The notes: a model not told the origin generated them from the sequence alone. Counted from the stretch's first letter, positions 9,866-21,066 are shown. The stretch: 64,000 bases of DNA from Albugo candida (GCA_040437565.1 JBDOQK010000014.1:434001-498000), one strand, 5' to 3'. Translations and numbers: made by a program.

Positions 9866-11386
9866 TTAGATTCCACTGAAAGGGGCTTTGTGATCGCGAA
9901 AACTTTTGACTTCTGACAGCCGCATGAATCGATGATATATAATAGGATGAAGCTGCGTCAATTGACTTGGATTTTCGGCAAAGCAAATACACAATGTGTC
10001 CACTACCGCTCCAATGATTCGCATTATGATCGATAGAGTCGAATAGCTCAGAACAAAGCTCAAAAGTGTCAGAAAAAATTCGTGTTTTGAGTCTTGAAAT
10101 GCGAATGAACACAATGTGCTCATGAGCGCGGCCCATCCTTTAGTGTTGAGAGACAAAAACTTGCTCGTCAAATCATCCGCGATAATTCCTTCGACGCCTT
10201 GACTATCGATGAGATTCCATGCATCCTGAGCAGCCAGGTTGTAAGCTTTTCCGTGAGCTGCAATGTGAGCAAATGCGTAAGGGTGGTACGTGTGTACAAA
10301 GTTCTTCAGTTTTGCTGATTGGGAGGCAGCGAAACGCTTCACACAACTGATTCTACTGCATTGCAAGCACTCCAAGTAAGCTCGTACAACTTCGGCAATC
10401 GGACAGAGCAAGGAGCCAATGCAGATTGATCCGAAACTTGTAGTGACTGAGCAGCGGAAATAATGTAAAACTAGCTTATAATTAGCAGTTGCGAGCCGAT
10501 GCCATTGAATAGGCTCACTATCTGCATCGACTTCGTGATCTGAGATGTTCTCTCTGGCGATACGAGTCGAATCGTTTTCGAAATACCAGACAATCGTAGC
10601 TCCAGCCACAACGACCGTGAGAACATACTTGAAAACGTTTGAGATCCAATAAAATTGAAAGTATAATAGTAACATACTAAACTGCCAAGGCGAGTCATTT
10701 TCATTAAGTGCAGCAACAGTTGTACCAATCCAACACGTCCAAATTGTGTACACAATAAGTATTCCGATTGTGAGAAGCGCCAAAGAGGAGAATTTAATGA
10801 AAAAATCAATAATGAGGTCAAATAAAACTGCAGTAAACTCCATCCGATTCCGTGATTTGACTGTCCACATAACATCAGCGAGTAAACCCACTGAAAATAG
10901 AATCCCTAAGAGTATTGCGCTAATAGTACTCAAAAAGAACAATCGGATACCGTACATCAGTAAGCACGTTAAGGAAAATGCACTGAAAGCTTTCAAAAAG
11001 TGATTTCTCGGAACAAAAACGAAAAGTGATACCCATACGATACTGAACATTGTCGTCACAGCTGAGACACAGTGCAGTTTTGTTGCAATATCTCTCTTCG
11101 ACGAGGTTTTATCACCTGCTTCGTCGTTATCACGAATGAATTCAGAAATGGCTATAGACAAAAGTATGTTGATGATAAATATGCCAGCGAAGAGAGGATC
11201 TCTAAAGTAGAAAGAATCGCTTGTCAGTGGTCTCTTAAAAGAGCTATCCACTTGATCACTGGATAAAGGGATAAGTCGAGACACCCCACTACTCTCTTCC
11301 TCCACGGTTGGTGATAGCGTTAATTCCTCCATAACTTCATCCACGTGTTCGGCTCGACCATCGAGAGTCCTTTCATTTTGTGTCAT
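9866..11386 (-). CDS. Choline-transporter-like (CTL/Pns1 family) membrane protein
   Basis: A 506-aa frame with ten or more hydrophobic segments beginning near residue 55. The C-terminal half carries the family's hallmark sequence: a Cys-rich loop followed by FAHIAAHGKAYNLAAQDAWN, then long membrane segments and LHPIIYHRFMRL near the end. CTL proteins are plasma-membrane or organelle transporters linked to choline or ethanolamine uptake; the substrate here is untested. The N-terminal 50 residues are polar and acidic. I chose the ATG at 11386 (MTQNERTLDGR). An in-frame ATG further upstream, visible at 11754 in the contig after the assembly gap, would add about 31 residues. The coding sequence upstream of 11260 is present twice because of an assembly overlap. 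Confidence 0.85.
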   Translation of the reverse strand: MTQNERTLDGRAEHVDEVMEELTLSPTVEEESSGVSRLIPLSSDQVDSSFKRPLTSDSFYFRDPLFAGIFIINILLSIAISEFIRDNDEAGDKTSSKRDIATKLHCVSAVTTMFSIVWVSLFVFVPRNHFLKAFSAFSLTCLLMYGIRLFFLSTISAILLGILFSVGLLADVMWTVKSRNRMEFTAVLFDLIIDFFIKFSSLALLTIGILIVYTIWTCWIGTTVAALNENDSPWQFSMLLLYFQFYWISNVFKYVLTVVVAGATIVWYFENDSTRIARENISDHEVDADSEPIQWHRLATANYKLVLHYFRCSVTTSFGSICIGSLLCPIAEVVRAYLECLQCSRISCVKRFAASQSAKLKNFVHTYHPYAFAHIAAHGKAYNLAAQDAWNLIDSQGVEGIIADDLTSKFLSLNTKGWAALMSTLCSFAFQDSKHEFFLTLLSFVLSYSTLSIIMRIIGAVVDTLCICFAENPSQLTQLHPIIYHRFMRLSEVKSFRDHKAPFSGI

Positions 11387-11703
11387 CGAAATTGCTTTCC
11401 AGCTCACTGATAAATAACTACCAATCACATTNNNNNNNNNNNNNNNNNNNNNNNNNNNNNNNNNNNNNNNNNNNNNNNNNNNNNNNNNNNNNNNNNNNNN
11501 NNNNNNNNNNNNNNNNNNNNNNNNNNNNNNNTGGATAAAGGGATAAGTCGAGACACCCCACTACTCTCTTCCTCCACGGTTGGTGATAGCGTTAATTCCT
11601 CCATAACTTCATCCACGTGTTCGGCTCGACCATCGAGAGTCCTTTCATTTTGTGTCATCGAAATTGCTTTCCAGCTCACTGATAAATAACTACCAATCAC
11701 ATT
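11260..11703. repeat. False duplication around an assembly gap (172 bp)
   Basis: Bases 11260..11431 recur without visible change as 11532..11703, separated by exactly 100 N (11432..11531). The copy continues naturally into upstream DNA after 11703. This is the signature of two overlapping contigs joined with a fixed-size gap, so the N-terminus of the CTL gene is single-copy in reality. Confidence 0.9.
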
Positions 11704-12244
11704 TACGCGGCCACCAATTATTAACGTTATATAATGAGCTAATCGAGACACCATAAGTTGGAGGCGACTTGCCGACTTGTTCTACGTTGTTTCTGACGCG
11801 AGTACAGCCAATCTCAGTTTTAGAAGGTAATACACTCGTACGCAGTCCGCTCTTTGCTGATACAGATGTCAACAACCGATAGAGCATTTCCACTTTTTAT
11901 ATGACTAAAATGGCGTAGCCCAATACTCAGATCATAAATAATTCAATTCCATTACTACTACATAGAAGAAACTTCCTCTGCTTTACTGTGCAAGTTAAAA
12001 TAGTTTTGGGACAAGTCTTTGAGTTCAAAGTACTAAGGTGCATCGATTATAGAAAGTAGAATTCGCTAAATGAGATGCGTATGGCGAAAGCGGTCGTGAA
12101 ATCTAAGGACAGTAGTTCAGCATTGGAATTGACTTTGTAAGATGTGCCTCGCTTGAGCTTCCTCGTACTGTGACAAGCAGTGTCGCGGTTTTCGAGGAAA
12201 ATTAAATGTACATTTTGGTCAGTGTTGTTTATTCAAGATAAAAA
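11704..12244. other. Intergenic stretch, nothing recognised
   Basis: This lies between the upstream side of the CTL gene and the end of eS28. There are only short frames without family resemblance and no structured repeat or RNA gene. It probably holds the CTL promoter and the 3' flank of eS28. Confidence 0.5.
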
Positions 12245-12682
12245 CTACTGCAAACGCCGAGCAACTCTTTCCCATTCAAGTAAGCATAATATGTCTCCTT
12301 CTCGAACCGGTCCCTTGACATTACGGATGATTTTACGTTTGTCATCTTGCAGAAACTCCACGAGTACTTGAGTAACGCTTCCAGTGCTGCCTGTGCGTCC
12401 ANNNNNNNNNNNNNNNNNNNNNNNNNNNNNNNNNNNNNNNNNNNNNNNNNNNNNNNNNNNNNNNNNNNNNNNNNNNNNNNNNNNNNNNNNNNNNNNNNNN
12501 NCGTTTGTCATCTTGCAGAAACTCCACGAGTACTTGAGTAACGCTTCCAGTGCTGCCTGTGCGTCCAACGACGTTGACCACTTTAGCAAGCATGCTCTCT
12601 CGTTGACCATCCTACGAGCTCAAATCAGTCAGTGCCAACATCGCAATGATCATTCAAACATTCCGCTTACCAGAGGTATCAT
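12245..12682 (-). CDS. RPS28: Small ribosomal subunit protein eS28, split by a false assembly gap
   Basis: eS28 is a small protein of the 40S subunit near the mRNA exit site. The family core is clear: [18 protein letters not shown], then [17 protein letters not shown] and ERVARRLQ at the C-terminus. The second exon begins at 12611 and runs into a 100-N gap (12402..12501). Bases 12336..12401 and 12502..12567 are identical, so the real gene reads straight through once the overlap is collapsed. A 12-nt first exon (12671..12682, MIPL) joined by a 59-bp GTAAGC...TAG intron (12612..12670) gives a 70-aa protein, close to the usual 64-69. Without that exon the start would be ATG 12593 (60 aa). The gap is not a biological break. 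Confidence 0.92.
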
Positions 12683-13401
12683 CTTGATTTCTTACTAAAT
12701 TATTACTTACTCACCGCAGTACTGTACACGCTACACTAATTCAGACCATCAATTAAAAATATAACCGGTCAACAAAGCTCTAACCGAATACAAAAGCAGA
12801 GGCATTTGCATATTGAAGCTTACTGAAAGGTAGAGTTCAATGAAGGCTGGTAGAATGCGTCAAGTAGCTCTTGAAATGGTGTCGATATGCGTGTATGCCG
12901 TTGATTGTTGCCAGTGCTAAGCGAAAGCGATCACAATGCACCTTTTCTTACATAATTGCATCGATGGACGACCAGGATTAGCTCTCATCATCACAGGAGT
13001 ATGCAATGTGATATAAAGCCTGCAATACGCTGCTCAACGTCGGCATCTACAAGCAGAACCGAACCAAAGCCAAACGTAACGTTTTATCGATGATACTAGC
13101 AGTGCTCATATCTATTTTGATGATAGTATATCTGCTCAAGTGTGCTCATTTTCTTCACGATCGTCATGACACAAGTAGAAAGCTCCTCATATCAAAATCT
13201 CTAAATCACTTTTTAAGAAATATATGAACGCTGTACAAATCATTTCACTTCTTCTGTCTGTTTTTCATTCAAATCCGTTTGAATACCACGTTCAGCGATA
13301 AGTCGAATTAAATGGTCCTCAGCGAATCGAAAGAAGTTGTATTCCCTGGCAAGTGAGTGATAACGGCTTCTATATTTCGCGATTTCGCACTAGTCCGTCC
13401 G
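12683..13401. other. Intergenic stretch with a possible leader intron
   Basis: No gene is recognised. Just before the permease start, a GTGAGT (13354) and a CTAG (ending 13393) would make a 40-bp intron. The open frame before it does not join in phase with the permease, so it is at most a leader intron. The region should carry the promoters of eS28 and the permease. Confidence 0.4.
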
Positions 13402-15084
13402 ATGCACGATATTATGCGCCGAAAGCCACTGAACGTGATAGAAGCTCAAGATATTAAGAATGAGCTTCCACGCTCCTTGTCGCTGTTTGATTTGATTTGT
13501 ATTGGAATTGGAGGCACTATCGGTAGTGGGATTTTCGCAACGACAGGAGATATAATATCGAAATCGGCTGGACCTGCTGCAGCAATAAGCTGGATTCTTG
13601 GAGGCATTGTGTGCAGTGTGAACGCATTTGCCTACATGGAACTTACGACACGAGTACCATCCCCTGGAAGCACTTATGCCTACACGTACCATGCCATTGG
13701 AGAATTCCCTGCGGTCATTGCTGCGTGGCTACTTACGCTAGAGTATGGTATATCTGGCGCTGGTGTCGCACGAAGCTGGGCTGACATTGTAGAGAGTTGT
13801 TTCCCGGTTGGAACTTACCATTGGCTCAACTTGGAGTACAGCAGTATTCTTGGTGCTCTTGTACAGGCAAGTAGTGCCGTAATTTTGCTGATTGGAGTGC
13901 AGTGCAGCAAGCTGTTCGTCAACACGTTCACGGTCGCTAAAGTTGGGGTTGTTATATTTATCATTATAGCTGGGTTTATCGCAATGCAGCCAGAATTCAT
14001 GACACCTTTTGTTCCAGATCGCCAAATCATTGATAACGCGTCTTTTTTCGGCGTTCAGGGCATATTGACTGGAGCCACTCAAGCTTTCTTTGGTTATGTC
14101 GGTTTCGATGAGATTTGCTGCCTTGCAGCAGAAGCGAAAAATCCCAATAAAGTCATGCCAATTGCGGTTATCGGAACCATCCTGATCACCACATTCTTAT
14201 CCGTGCTAGCTTCATTAGTGCTGTCTGGGATGATTGATTACCACGATGCCACCACATTTGACGCTGGTTTTGAAAATGTTGGCTGGAAGTGGGCTGGAAC
14301 TATCGTCACAATTGGAGAAATTATCACGATGCCTGTCGTCGTATTAGTCGGATTCCTAGCTCAACCACGTCTAAACTACGCGTTGGCTTGTGATGGGCTC
14401 TTACCTCAGATCTTCGCAAAGGTGGATGCGGATGGAAATATGTTTTGGAACACCTTGATCACTGGCATTTTTCTAACACTAGTGGCTTTTGCCGTACCGT
14501 TCTCAACTTTGTGGGATATCGTGAGCTTTGGTATCCTACTTTCATTTATCTTAGCCAATTCATCCTTGCTCCTCGTTCGCACACGACCAAAATCACCGAA
14601 TTTAGCTCCTGCGTTGACAAATGGGATTGTGGTATGTAGCGGCTTTGCAGCTTTCATTCTGCATAATGGGTATCAAGAATCAGAATCGATTCTGTATCTG
14701 ATCTCATACATCGTGTGTTTGGTCCTTGTTGCCATATTCAACGTTATTATGTACTTCAAATGCCCTCAGATTGCCAAAAACACGGCTTGCTTCTGGTCTC
14801 CCTTGGTCCCGTTCCTTCCATCGATTTCGATTCTAATGGATTGGTACTTAATAGCTCAATTAAGCACAATCTCAATAATGTTGGGCTGTGCGTGGATTGG
14901 GCTTGGTGCAGGACTCTATTTTATGTATGGATTTCGCAATGCGTCCAGTCGAAGCAACTGGTCAAATGTCTTTACGAGTGGCATTCGTCCTGAAAGTCCG
15001 GCAAGTCGCAAGAGCGAAAGTCTATCTCATCCATATCAAAAGTCAGAAGACGAGGCCACGATGAAAGTACTGAGAAAGATATAA
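13402..15084 (+). CDS. Cationic amino acid transporter-type permease (APC superfamily)
   Basis: The 560-aa frame starts at ATG 13402. It has about 12-14 hydrophobic segments and opens with the APC-superfamily substrate-loop motif GIGGTIGSGIFATTG, followed by GPAAAISWILGGIVCSVNAF and YAELTTR-like FAYMELTTRVPSPGS. The LEYGISGAGVARSW region, the GYVGFDEICCLAAEAKNP loop and the late pair of C-terminal helices match CAT (SLC7A1-4-like) permeases of animals and plants. The expected role is plasma-membrane or vacuolar uptake of basic amino acids, with specificity unproven. Length is usual for CAT proteins. The C-terminal 45 residues are Ser/Arg rich and cytosolic. It is convergent with the PPAT gene, 24 bp apart. 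Confidence 0.9.
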   Translation: MHDIMRRKPLNVIEAQDIKNELPRSLSLFDLICIGIGGTIGSGIFATTGDIISKSAGPAAAISWILGGIVCSVNAFAYMELTTRVPSPGSTYAYTYHAIGEFPAVIAAWLLTLEYGISGAGVARSWADIVESCFPVGTYHWLNLEYSSILGALVQASSAVILLIGVQCSKLFVNTFTVAKVGVVIFIIIAGFIAMQPEFMTPFVPDRQIIDNASFFGVQGILTGATQAFFGYVGFDEICCLAAEAKNPNKVMPIAVIGTILITTFLSVLASLVLSGMIDYHDATTFDAGFENVGWKWAGTIVTIGEIITMPVVVLVGFLAQPRLNYALACDGLLPQIFAKVDADGNMFWNTLITGIFLTLVAFAVPFSTLWDIVSFGILLSFILANSSLLLVRTRPKSPNLAPALTNGIVVCSGFAAFILHNGYQESESILYLISYIVCLVLVAIFNVIMYFKCPQIAKNTACFWSPLVPFLPSISILMDWYLIAQLSTISIMLGCAWIGLGAGLYFMYGFRNASSRSNWSNVFTSGIRPESPASRKSESLSHPYQKSEDEATMKVLRKI

Positions 15085-15108
15085 TGAACGTGAATTGTAA
15101 AGTGTTGG

Positions 15109-16213
15109 CTACAATTGATCTTTTGCTATGATTTCCCTTATAAAGGTCGAGCTCATAGTGCTCGTCTCAGTGCGTTGGCACACAAAAATATGCAACGGAA
15201 GAAAGCCAAGGCTTGATCTGATAGCGCTAATTTCTGACACAGCATCAACGGTTTCCGTCGATACAACAAGAGCCGCTTTTCCTGGAAACGTGATGGTGGG
15301 ACCGAATGCATCATCGATCATGACGACCTCGACCGTTATACTCGAATTCAAGAATGCGATGAAATTCATCACACCCGCTCTTCGTTTTTCTTCGGATTCT
15401 ACTACTTGAGGATACTTTTTGTGCTTCAACATGTGCGCCGCCGTGACGCCAACAACTAGATGGTTTTTGCAGATGCTTACAGCAAGACCCAGCAGTTTTT
15501 TGTGGCCGTTATGCAGATGATCAAAAGTGCCACCAATCATAACCTGTCCGAAAACGAAAAGCGCTGAATCAGTTGGATGGAAGATTGCTGATCGAGATGG
15601 AACAGCCCAAACCGTATCATGCGGCGATAGATCCGCTTCGTCATCTTCAAAATAATGAAATTCAGGTCGAACGTATTTAAGAGTAAGCGGACAGAGCGAT
15701 TGATACATAAGTGGTTCTATTCCATTTATGCTGCATCGCTCGCTGTTGATTTCTGTGAGATCGAATGTTTCCTCTTCGCCATAGATAATTCCGATATTCG
15801 CATCAAGTCCAAGTGTATACCAAGATGAGAATTGATTCAGATTGCCCAGGATCCTAAGAAGCAAAATGTTGTTCCAATACAAAAACTAGAAAATCGGTCA
15901 CCTTGTATCGATATACGCTTTACCCGATGAAACAGCAAGATCCCAGACAGAAGAGTACAGCTCACTGATGTAAGTCAATGTCTTGTGCTCTCGTGGCCCA
16001 GTGACATAAATGTACACTGCTTTCGACGCATCGTTAAGAGCTTTGGTGATCATAAGATCATTCCTGACGTGTGCTCTGGTGATGACGGATATACAAGTGT
16101 CACCATGGAACGGCTATCTGACAAGCTTACCTCATATTCTCCGGCACAGATATTCGCAGCAAAACCGTATGGAACCGACCGAGGCTGTCTGCATCTTTCA
16201 TTGACGGCGACAT
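15109..16213 (-). CDS. Phosphopantetheine adenylyltransferase, eukaryotic type (CoA synthesis)
   Basis: This enzyme transfers AMP from ATP to 4'-phosphopantetheine, the penultimate step of CoA synthesis. Three exons: 16131..16213, 15902..16075 and 15109..15853, with introns of 55 and 48 bp, giving 333 aa. The C-terminal nucleotidyltransferase domain (from about residue 190) shows GGTFDHLHNGHK with the HxGH pair (His200, His203), VGVTAAHMLKHKK, and the ATP-binding end motif MSSTFIRE near residue 320. The N-terminal 180 residues resemble the less conserved front half of eukaryotic CoA synthase (VYIYVTGPREHKTLTYISEL). No dephospho-CoA kinase domain follows, unlike animal bifunctional CoASY, so that step must be encoded elsewhere. 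The start follows from the family-like N-terminal strand VLLRISVP. Confidence 0.9.
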
Positions 16214-17136
16214 GCAGCCGAGTTTAGATAATTATATCTTAACAGGTATACAAATCCGAGTTTCGAATTCACGAGAATCGAACGATGCAATATACTCACT
16301 CTTAGTGATGGCAGGCGACGAAATCGATGTAGTCACGCAACTCGGTGTCATCACATAGATGCATTTTGTATTTTCACACGCAAAGTCAAGTTTATTTAAT
16401 AAAATCGATACTATATGCATGATGTAGCCCGTGGCATGTCGGTCCAATACCATAAAAAATGCTATCAGCTTCACGAGCATTCACCTTCCCGCTGCCTACG
16501 TCTCTTGCAATATTAACATTCTTTCTCGTTATGAGTACACGCATCTATTTGAAAAGACATCATATCGATGCTGGCGGTATTATAATACGCTCCCACTAAT
16601 TAAAACATCACTTCACATTTGCAGCGCTTTGAAAGGATCGCTTAAACTAAAATCGAAGCATAAAGTCATTACAATTTCTTCACATCGTTATGAGCGACCT
16701 TCAGTCACTCAATTCGATCGTACGGTCGACAAAATTCTCATTTTCTTGCTACACGAAACATAGGATTCGGCACAAGTCTATAACTTCATACGTTCAAGTT
16801 ACATTTCGTCGACTCGTGATCACCATCTTGTTACAACTGAGCAAGAAATATGCGATGCCATGACGAAAAAACGAAAATCAATTTAAAGATTAGTTAAAAA
16901 GTACCCTCTAAGCAAGAGCGAGAAAGGATTGTCACGTATGAACGACCGGATACAATAACACGAAAGTTGATATTTTCGACGATCAATCAATTCCATGGGG
17001 TGAGAATCAAGTGACCATGACGTATTGTTGCAAAGTGACAACCCACGACCACAATATCACGAAAGGCTTACCATGCTCCCAGATTCTCATTCTGCTTTTT
17101 TCCGAGCGACACAAACATATTCCAAGTATCTTGTCA
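16214..17136. other. Intergenic stretch, no gene recognised
   Basis: There are short frames on both strands but no family match, repeat or RNA gene. On the minus strand near 16390-16510, frames such as GKVNAREADSIFYGIGPTC have a protein-like look but end within 40 codons. They may be remnants of a gene or chance. Confidence 0.4.
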
Positions 17137-18156
17137 ATGGTCCCTCAAAACTTCAAAGCAATCACTATCATGGTGCTGACGTTCGTCGTAGCAAATGCAT
17201 TTGAGACGAAAGTTCCAAGTCATTCTACATCATTTCGGCTTCTTACAAACGATGTTATCAAAACCAAACGCGCGAACGGACACAATACGGAAGAATCGGA
17301 GCCGCTTCTTGCCGAATCCAAGCTGAAAGATAGAGCTCAACATTCCGATTTGGGGTCGGATGAAGCAACCACGTCCGGGTCCGAAGCCGGAGAAGCAATC
17401 AAATCCAATACCGAGTCGGGTAAAGCAATCAAGTCGGAGGCCCAGCCCGGGTCCGAGCCGGGTAAAGCAATCAAGCCCGAGGCCGAGTCCGAACCCGAGT
17501 CGGGTAAAGCAATCAAGTCCGAGGCCCAGCCCGGGTCCGAGCCGGGTAAAGCAATCAAGTCCGAAGCTCAGCCCGGGTCGGAGCCGGATAAAGGTGCAAA
17601 AGATAAGAAGGAGAAAAGCAAATCAATATTCAGGAACAAGAAAGTTCTCATTGGTGGTGGAAGTGTCCTAGGTCTTGGAGCTATTGGGGCTGGTATAGCA
17701 CTTTCTCATTCGCCATCAGGCGCTGGAGGTGTAAGTACACATGGAACCGATATGGCTGACAATTCTAATGAAGCAGCATTTCCTCAACCTTCAGCTAATC
17801 CTGCACCGGCAGCTGCATCAAACTTCTTTACCGGTCCTCCTCCAACCCAGCCAAATGTCACATCTACTCCACCCCTTACTGCTAAATACCCATTTACAGA
17901 GGGAGATGTGACAGCCAAGCTAAGCACGTTCACACCTCCACTTTCTACTCCTATCGGCGCACCTGGAAACAATCTACCAAGCACTTCTCCCTCAACTCCA
18001 GTTCCTACTCCTGTTGCTGCACCTGGAATCAATCCACCAAGCAACCCTCCACTTACTAACACTCCGCTTTCCCCTGTTGTTACACCTACACAACCTCCAT
18101 CATCACCATCACCAGATAACACTCCCTCAACTCTGCCGCCAGTAGCTAGCACATAA
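17137..18156 (+). CDS. Secreted repeat-rich, proline-rich protein with RxL-type motif (effector candidate)
   Basis: From ATG 17137 the product is 339 aa. Residues 1-21 form a signal peptide (hydrophobic ITIMVLTFVV, likely cut after ANA). Shortly after comes FRLLTND (Arg34), which resembles a degenerate RxLR motif, with the acidic TEESEP downstream. Residues about 84-151 are imperfect repeats of a 14-15 residue unit ending GKAIKSEAQPGSEP. A basic patch KDKKEKSK precedes a glycine-rich hydrophobic segment (about 169-190, LIGGGSVLGLGAIGAGIAL) that could span a membrane. The last 125 residues are Pro/Ser/Thr rich with repeated APGxNxPS and TPxP. There are almost no cysteines. An upstream in-frame ATG near 17011 would hide the signal peptide, so I reject it. 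No enzyme domain is seen; the function is unknown and the effector role is an inference. Confidence 0.72.
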   Translation: MVPQNFKAITIMVLTFVVANAFETKVPSHSTSFRLLTNDVIKTKRANGHNTEESEPLLAESKLKDRAQHSDLGSDEATTSGSEAGEAIKSNTESGKAIKSEAQPGSEPGKAIKPEAESEPESGKAIKSEAQPGSEPGKAIKSEAQPGSEPDKGAKDKKEKSKSIFRNKKVLIGGGSVLGLGAIGAGIALSHSPSGAGGVSTHGTDMADNSNEAAFPQPSANPAPAAASNFFTGPPPTQPNVTSTPPLTAKYPFTEGDVTAKLSTFTPPLSTPIGAPGNNLPSTSPSTPVPTPVAAPGINPPSNPPLTNTPLSPVVTPTQPPSSPSPDNTPSTLPPVAST

Positions 18157-18462
18157 TGAAAGGAAGATGGCAACAATATCAACTCACAATTCATATTTTT
18201 ATTTCACTTGCTTATCAATAAAAAAAATAAAACAAACGCTTTTTCTGAATATTCAGATTCTTCCATACAACAAATACTACTATCAAGAAGGTTACCCGCA
18301 GGCAGTTGCAATTGTCAGTCTCGCACGTAGCCCCTCCATTGTATTGCCACGACAGCCAGCCCGATTTCCACTGCTTTTTGCAATGTCTCACTATCAAACA
18401 TGCGACGCCAATATAAACAGTTTGAATCTTCACCAGAGCTTCGCTTTAAACCCAAAAGCTGA

Positions 18463-21066
18463 CTAAATCACACTTGTTGCATCGTCAAAATCAAAAGTTT
18501 TCGCATTATTTTGCCTCATTGTGGACGTGACGATGCGCACGGATTCAATAGCGTCGTTTGTTAGTTCTTCGAAAATAACGAGATAATTGGGTTTATTTGC
18601 CACATGAAGCCATGCTACAGGAATCGAGTAATATCGCTGTACATACGCTCCATCAGCATCTCGAATCAGCCAGTAACGTCCAAGATCATGGCCATTCAAG
18701 TATATTCGACCGCGATTCATCCCTTCACAATCCATTAACACCGATGTTTCATTATCCAAATTCAGCTGTTTCAGAATGAATGTTGTCATGTACCATTTCA
18801 GAGTCCGTTTTCGATCAAAATGTTTGTTCACTTTTCTCCATGGAACAGAGCTACTCCACACTGATTCATGAATCTTAAGCTGCTCTCCTATGAGCCCAGA
18901 AAGCATCACCCACTGCTCATGAGCTCCAAACACTGGACCTTTTCCATCAATTTGCACATCACTAACTATTCCTTTTCGATGATTTTCACCCAGACTATGG
19001 ATTCCCAATGAAACAGATAAGATGCTCAGAGTTGAATTTGTGCCATAATTTATCAACGGCCCGAGGTCGAATCGAAACACGTTAGAGCAGTCGTTGCCTG
19101 GATACGCTAGATGTTGCTCGACAATAAATCTTCCATCTAAAAAAATCAAAAAACTATTCGCATCGCAAGCTGTGAACTTTATGAACGAAGACTTTGTTCC
19201 GTTCTTCTTAGATCCAACAGTATCCCATCGCACTTTTTTCTGATACATCAAATAGTCGGTTGTGTCTTGTGTAACAAGAAGCTGTTCGAGTGGGGTGTCA
19301 TTCACTATTCGATCTCTCACGTTCTGAGGGTTTACATCCCATTCTGACCATATTTTCCAGTCCGATTTTCGAAAACGAACTAACGGTGAATACCTTCGAA
19401 TAGATTTCGACCTCAATGTCTCTGGCACGTTCGAAGTGTTGTACAAAACAGTGTTATAATCCAAGATAACAATACTTCGTGGAGGAAGACAATACTCCAT
19501 CTGTTGATACCGCAAACACGCCCGATCGTTTTCTTGTGTGTTTTCCAGAAAAGAAATATTCCCGTAAACAAATGCCCGCTGTGTGTATTCGTTCGTGCCT
19601 CTCGGACCGAGCGGCATCGCGTGACCTATCTGTCTTTTAGTCGATAACAAAGCCTTGTTGCACCGAATCAATGTCTGATGAAGCTTGCGCAAATGCGAAC
19701 GCTTTGGTTCATTATCTAAACCATCATGGTGCAGAATGGCTCCATCGGCATACATTGTTGTGACACCTGCAGACGCTGTTCGTCCAAAGTTATTGCCGCC
19801 GTGATACATCTACATTTAGCCTTGATAACCGGTTGCCTTACAATCAAGCAAGAGAGCCGACTTACGTAATAGTTATGCATGGCGCCACCAGCGGCAAACC
19901 AGCGCGCAACCACATATGCAACGTTTTCTGGGGATCGTTGATCATTTTGCTCATCCTGTGCGAAACTATTCGTCGCCCACTTTTCGTACCAAGCTTCGTT
20001 TTCAGTCCAGATGAGAGGCTGTGACGGATGTGATTTCGACTGATTTTCTGCAAATTGAAAGCAGTCATTATCGTTACAGCTCGGTATCGTATTTACTGCA
20101 GCCGCTCCGTTGCACATGGTCCAGGGTATCCCAATAGCTAATCTGCGAGCCAATTGGGATATCCACGCAACGTAGTCAGTGTCATGCCCGGTGTACTCAT
20201 TTTCAATTTGAGCCATTATTATCGGTCCACCATTACTGGCAAAATATGGGCGCACCAAATTCACCATGATAGAAAGAATCCGATCCATTTCTTGCTTCCA
20301 CAATTCGTTGTTAGAGCGAACTTTCATCCCAGGAATACGATCCAACCATAATGGAAGACCTCCTCGATCCCACTCTGCACAAACTACCGACACAAAATTT
20401 GAGCAACGAAATCTAATAAACAGCGATCAACTTACCATAAGGTCCAAATCGGAGATGAACAAATAGTCCATGTGCTGCGATACGTTCGAGAAAATGCGTC
20501 AGATTTCCACGTTCTGCGAAATACAATGAGCCTCGTTTCGGCTCATGAAAATTCCAAAACACGTCTGAAGATAACATCAGATAGAACCAGACGACATAAT
20601 AAACAGATGACGTACATAATTGCACCATATTGAGTCCATCTTCTTTAGCTTTGGCCAAAATTCTATCCCAGCTTTCCGGTGTGCTTCGGGCGTAATGGAT
20701 CGATCCCCCAAGAAGTATACTCGCTTTACCGTCAATTACAAATCCACGTTTGGTGTACTTGACAGCGTATCCGTTACGCTTGCTTTCAGTCCTCAGAGCA
20801 TCATACGTTATGTATTGGTAGTGAGGAGCTTCGACAGGCTCATATAGAAGAAGTGGGTTGTTATTGCGTAGAGAGGGATTTCTAAAAACAATAAAAGTAG
20901 CAGATAGCATGATGATCCAGAAGCAAGCCGAATTGGCGCGATTGTAACATTTGGATCGACCAATCTTGTCGGAATTGGAGACATTGAAGGAATTGCGAGA
21001 GTTTTCATGTACTTCATGCAAAAGTGTGAGATCAGCTCCTTCGATGTCGCTTTTGTCTGGTGTCAT
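18463..21066 (-). CDS. Membrane-anchored beta-galactosidase, glycoside hydrolase family 35
   Basis: It should hydrolyse terminal beta-galactosides, on the cell surface or in the secretory route. Four exons: 20616..21066, 20436..20564, 19866..20383 and 18463..19809, with introns of 51, 52 and 56 bp; total 814 aa. The N-terminus is cytosolic, with one membrane segment near residues 45-62 (CFWIIMLSATFIVF), a type II anchor. The catalytic barrel follows: GGSIHYARSTPESW, YVFWNFHEP (rebuilt across intron 1), RFGPYVCAEWDRGGLP (rebuilt across intron 2), the acid/base Glu in QIENEY (Glu256) and the likely nucleophile in WTENEAW (Glu323). It continues MYHGGNNFGRTASAG. The C-terminal half carries the jelly-roll domains typical of plant-like enzymes (YLNGHDLGRYW). 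No lectin domain is seen. Confidence 0.93.

Noticed and set aside
13357-13401. Permease start at GTG 13357
   Set aside because: Non-ATG start; the ATG at 13402 already precedes the whole conserved region, and the upstream bases look like a leader intron.
17011-17136. Upstream start of the secreted protein at 17011
   Set aside because: It would bury a good signal peptide 42 residues inside the protein; ATG 17137 places it at the N-terminus.
17784-18194. 136-codon glycine/valine-rich minus-strand frame
   Set aside because: Shadow of the proline-rich tail of the secreted protein; CC-rich codons read GG-rich on the other strand.
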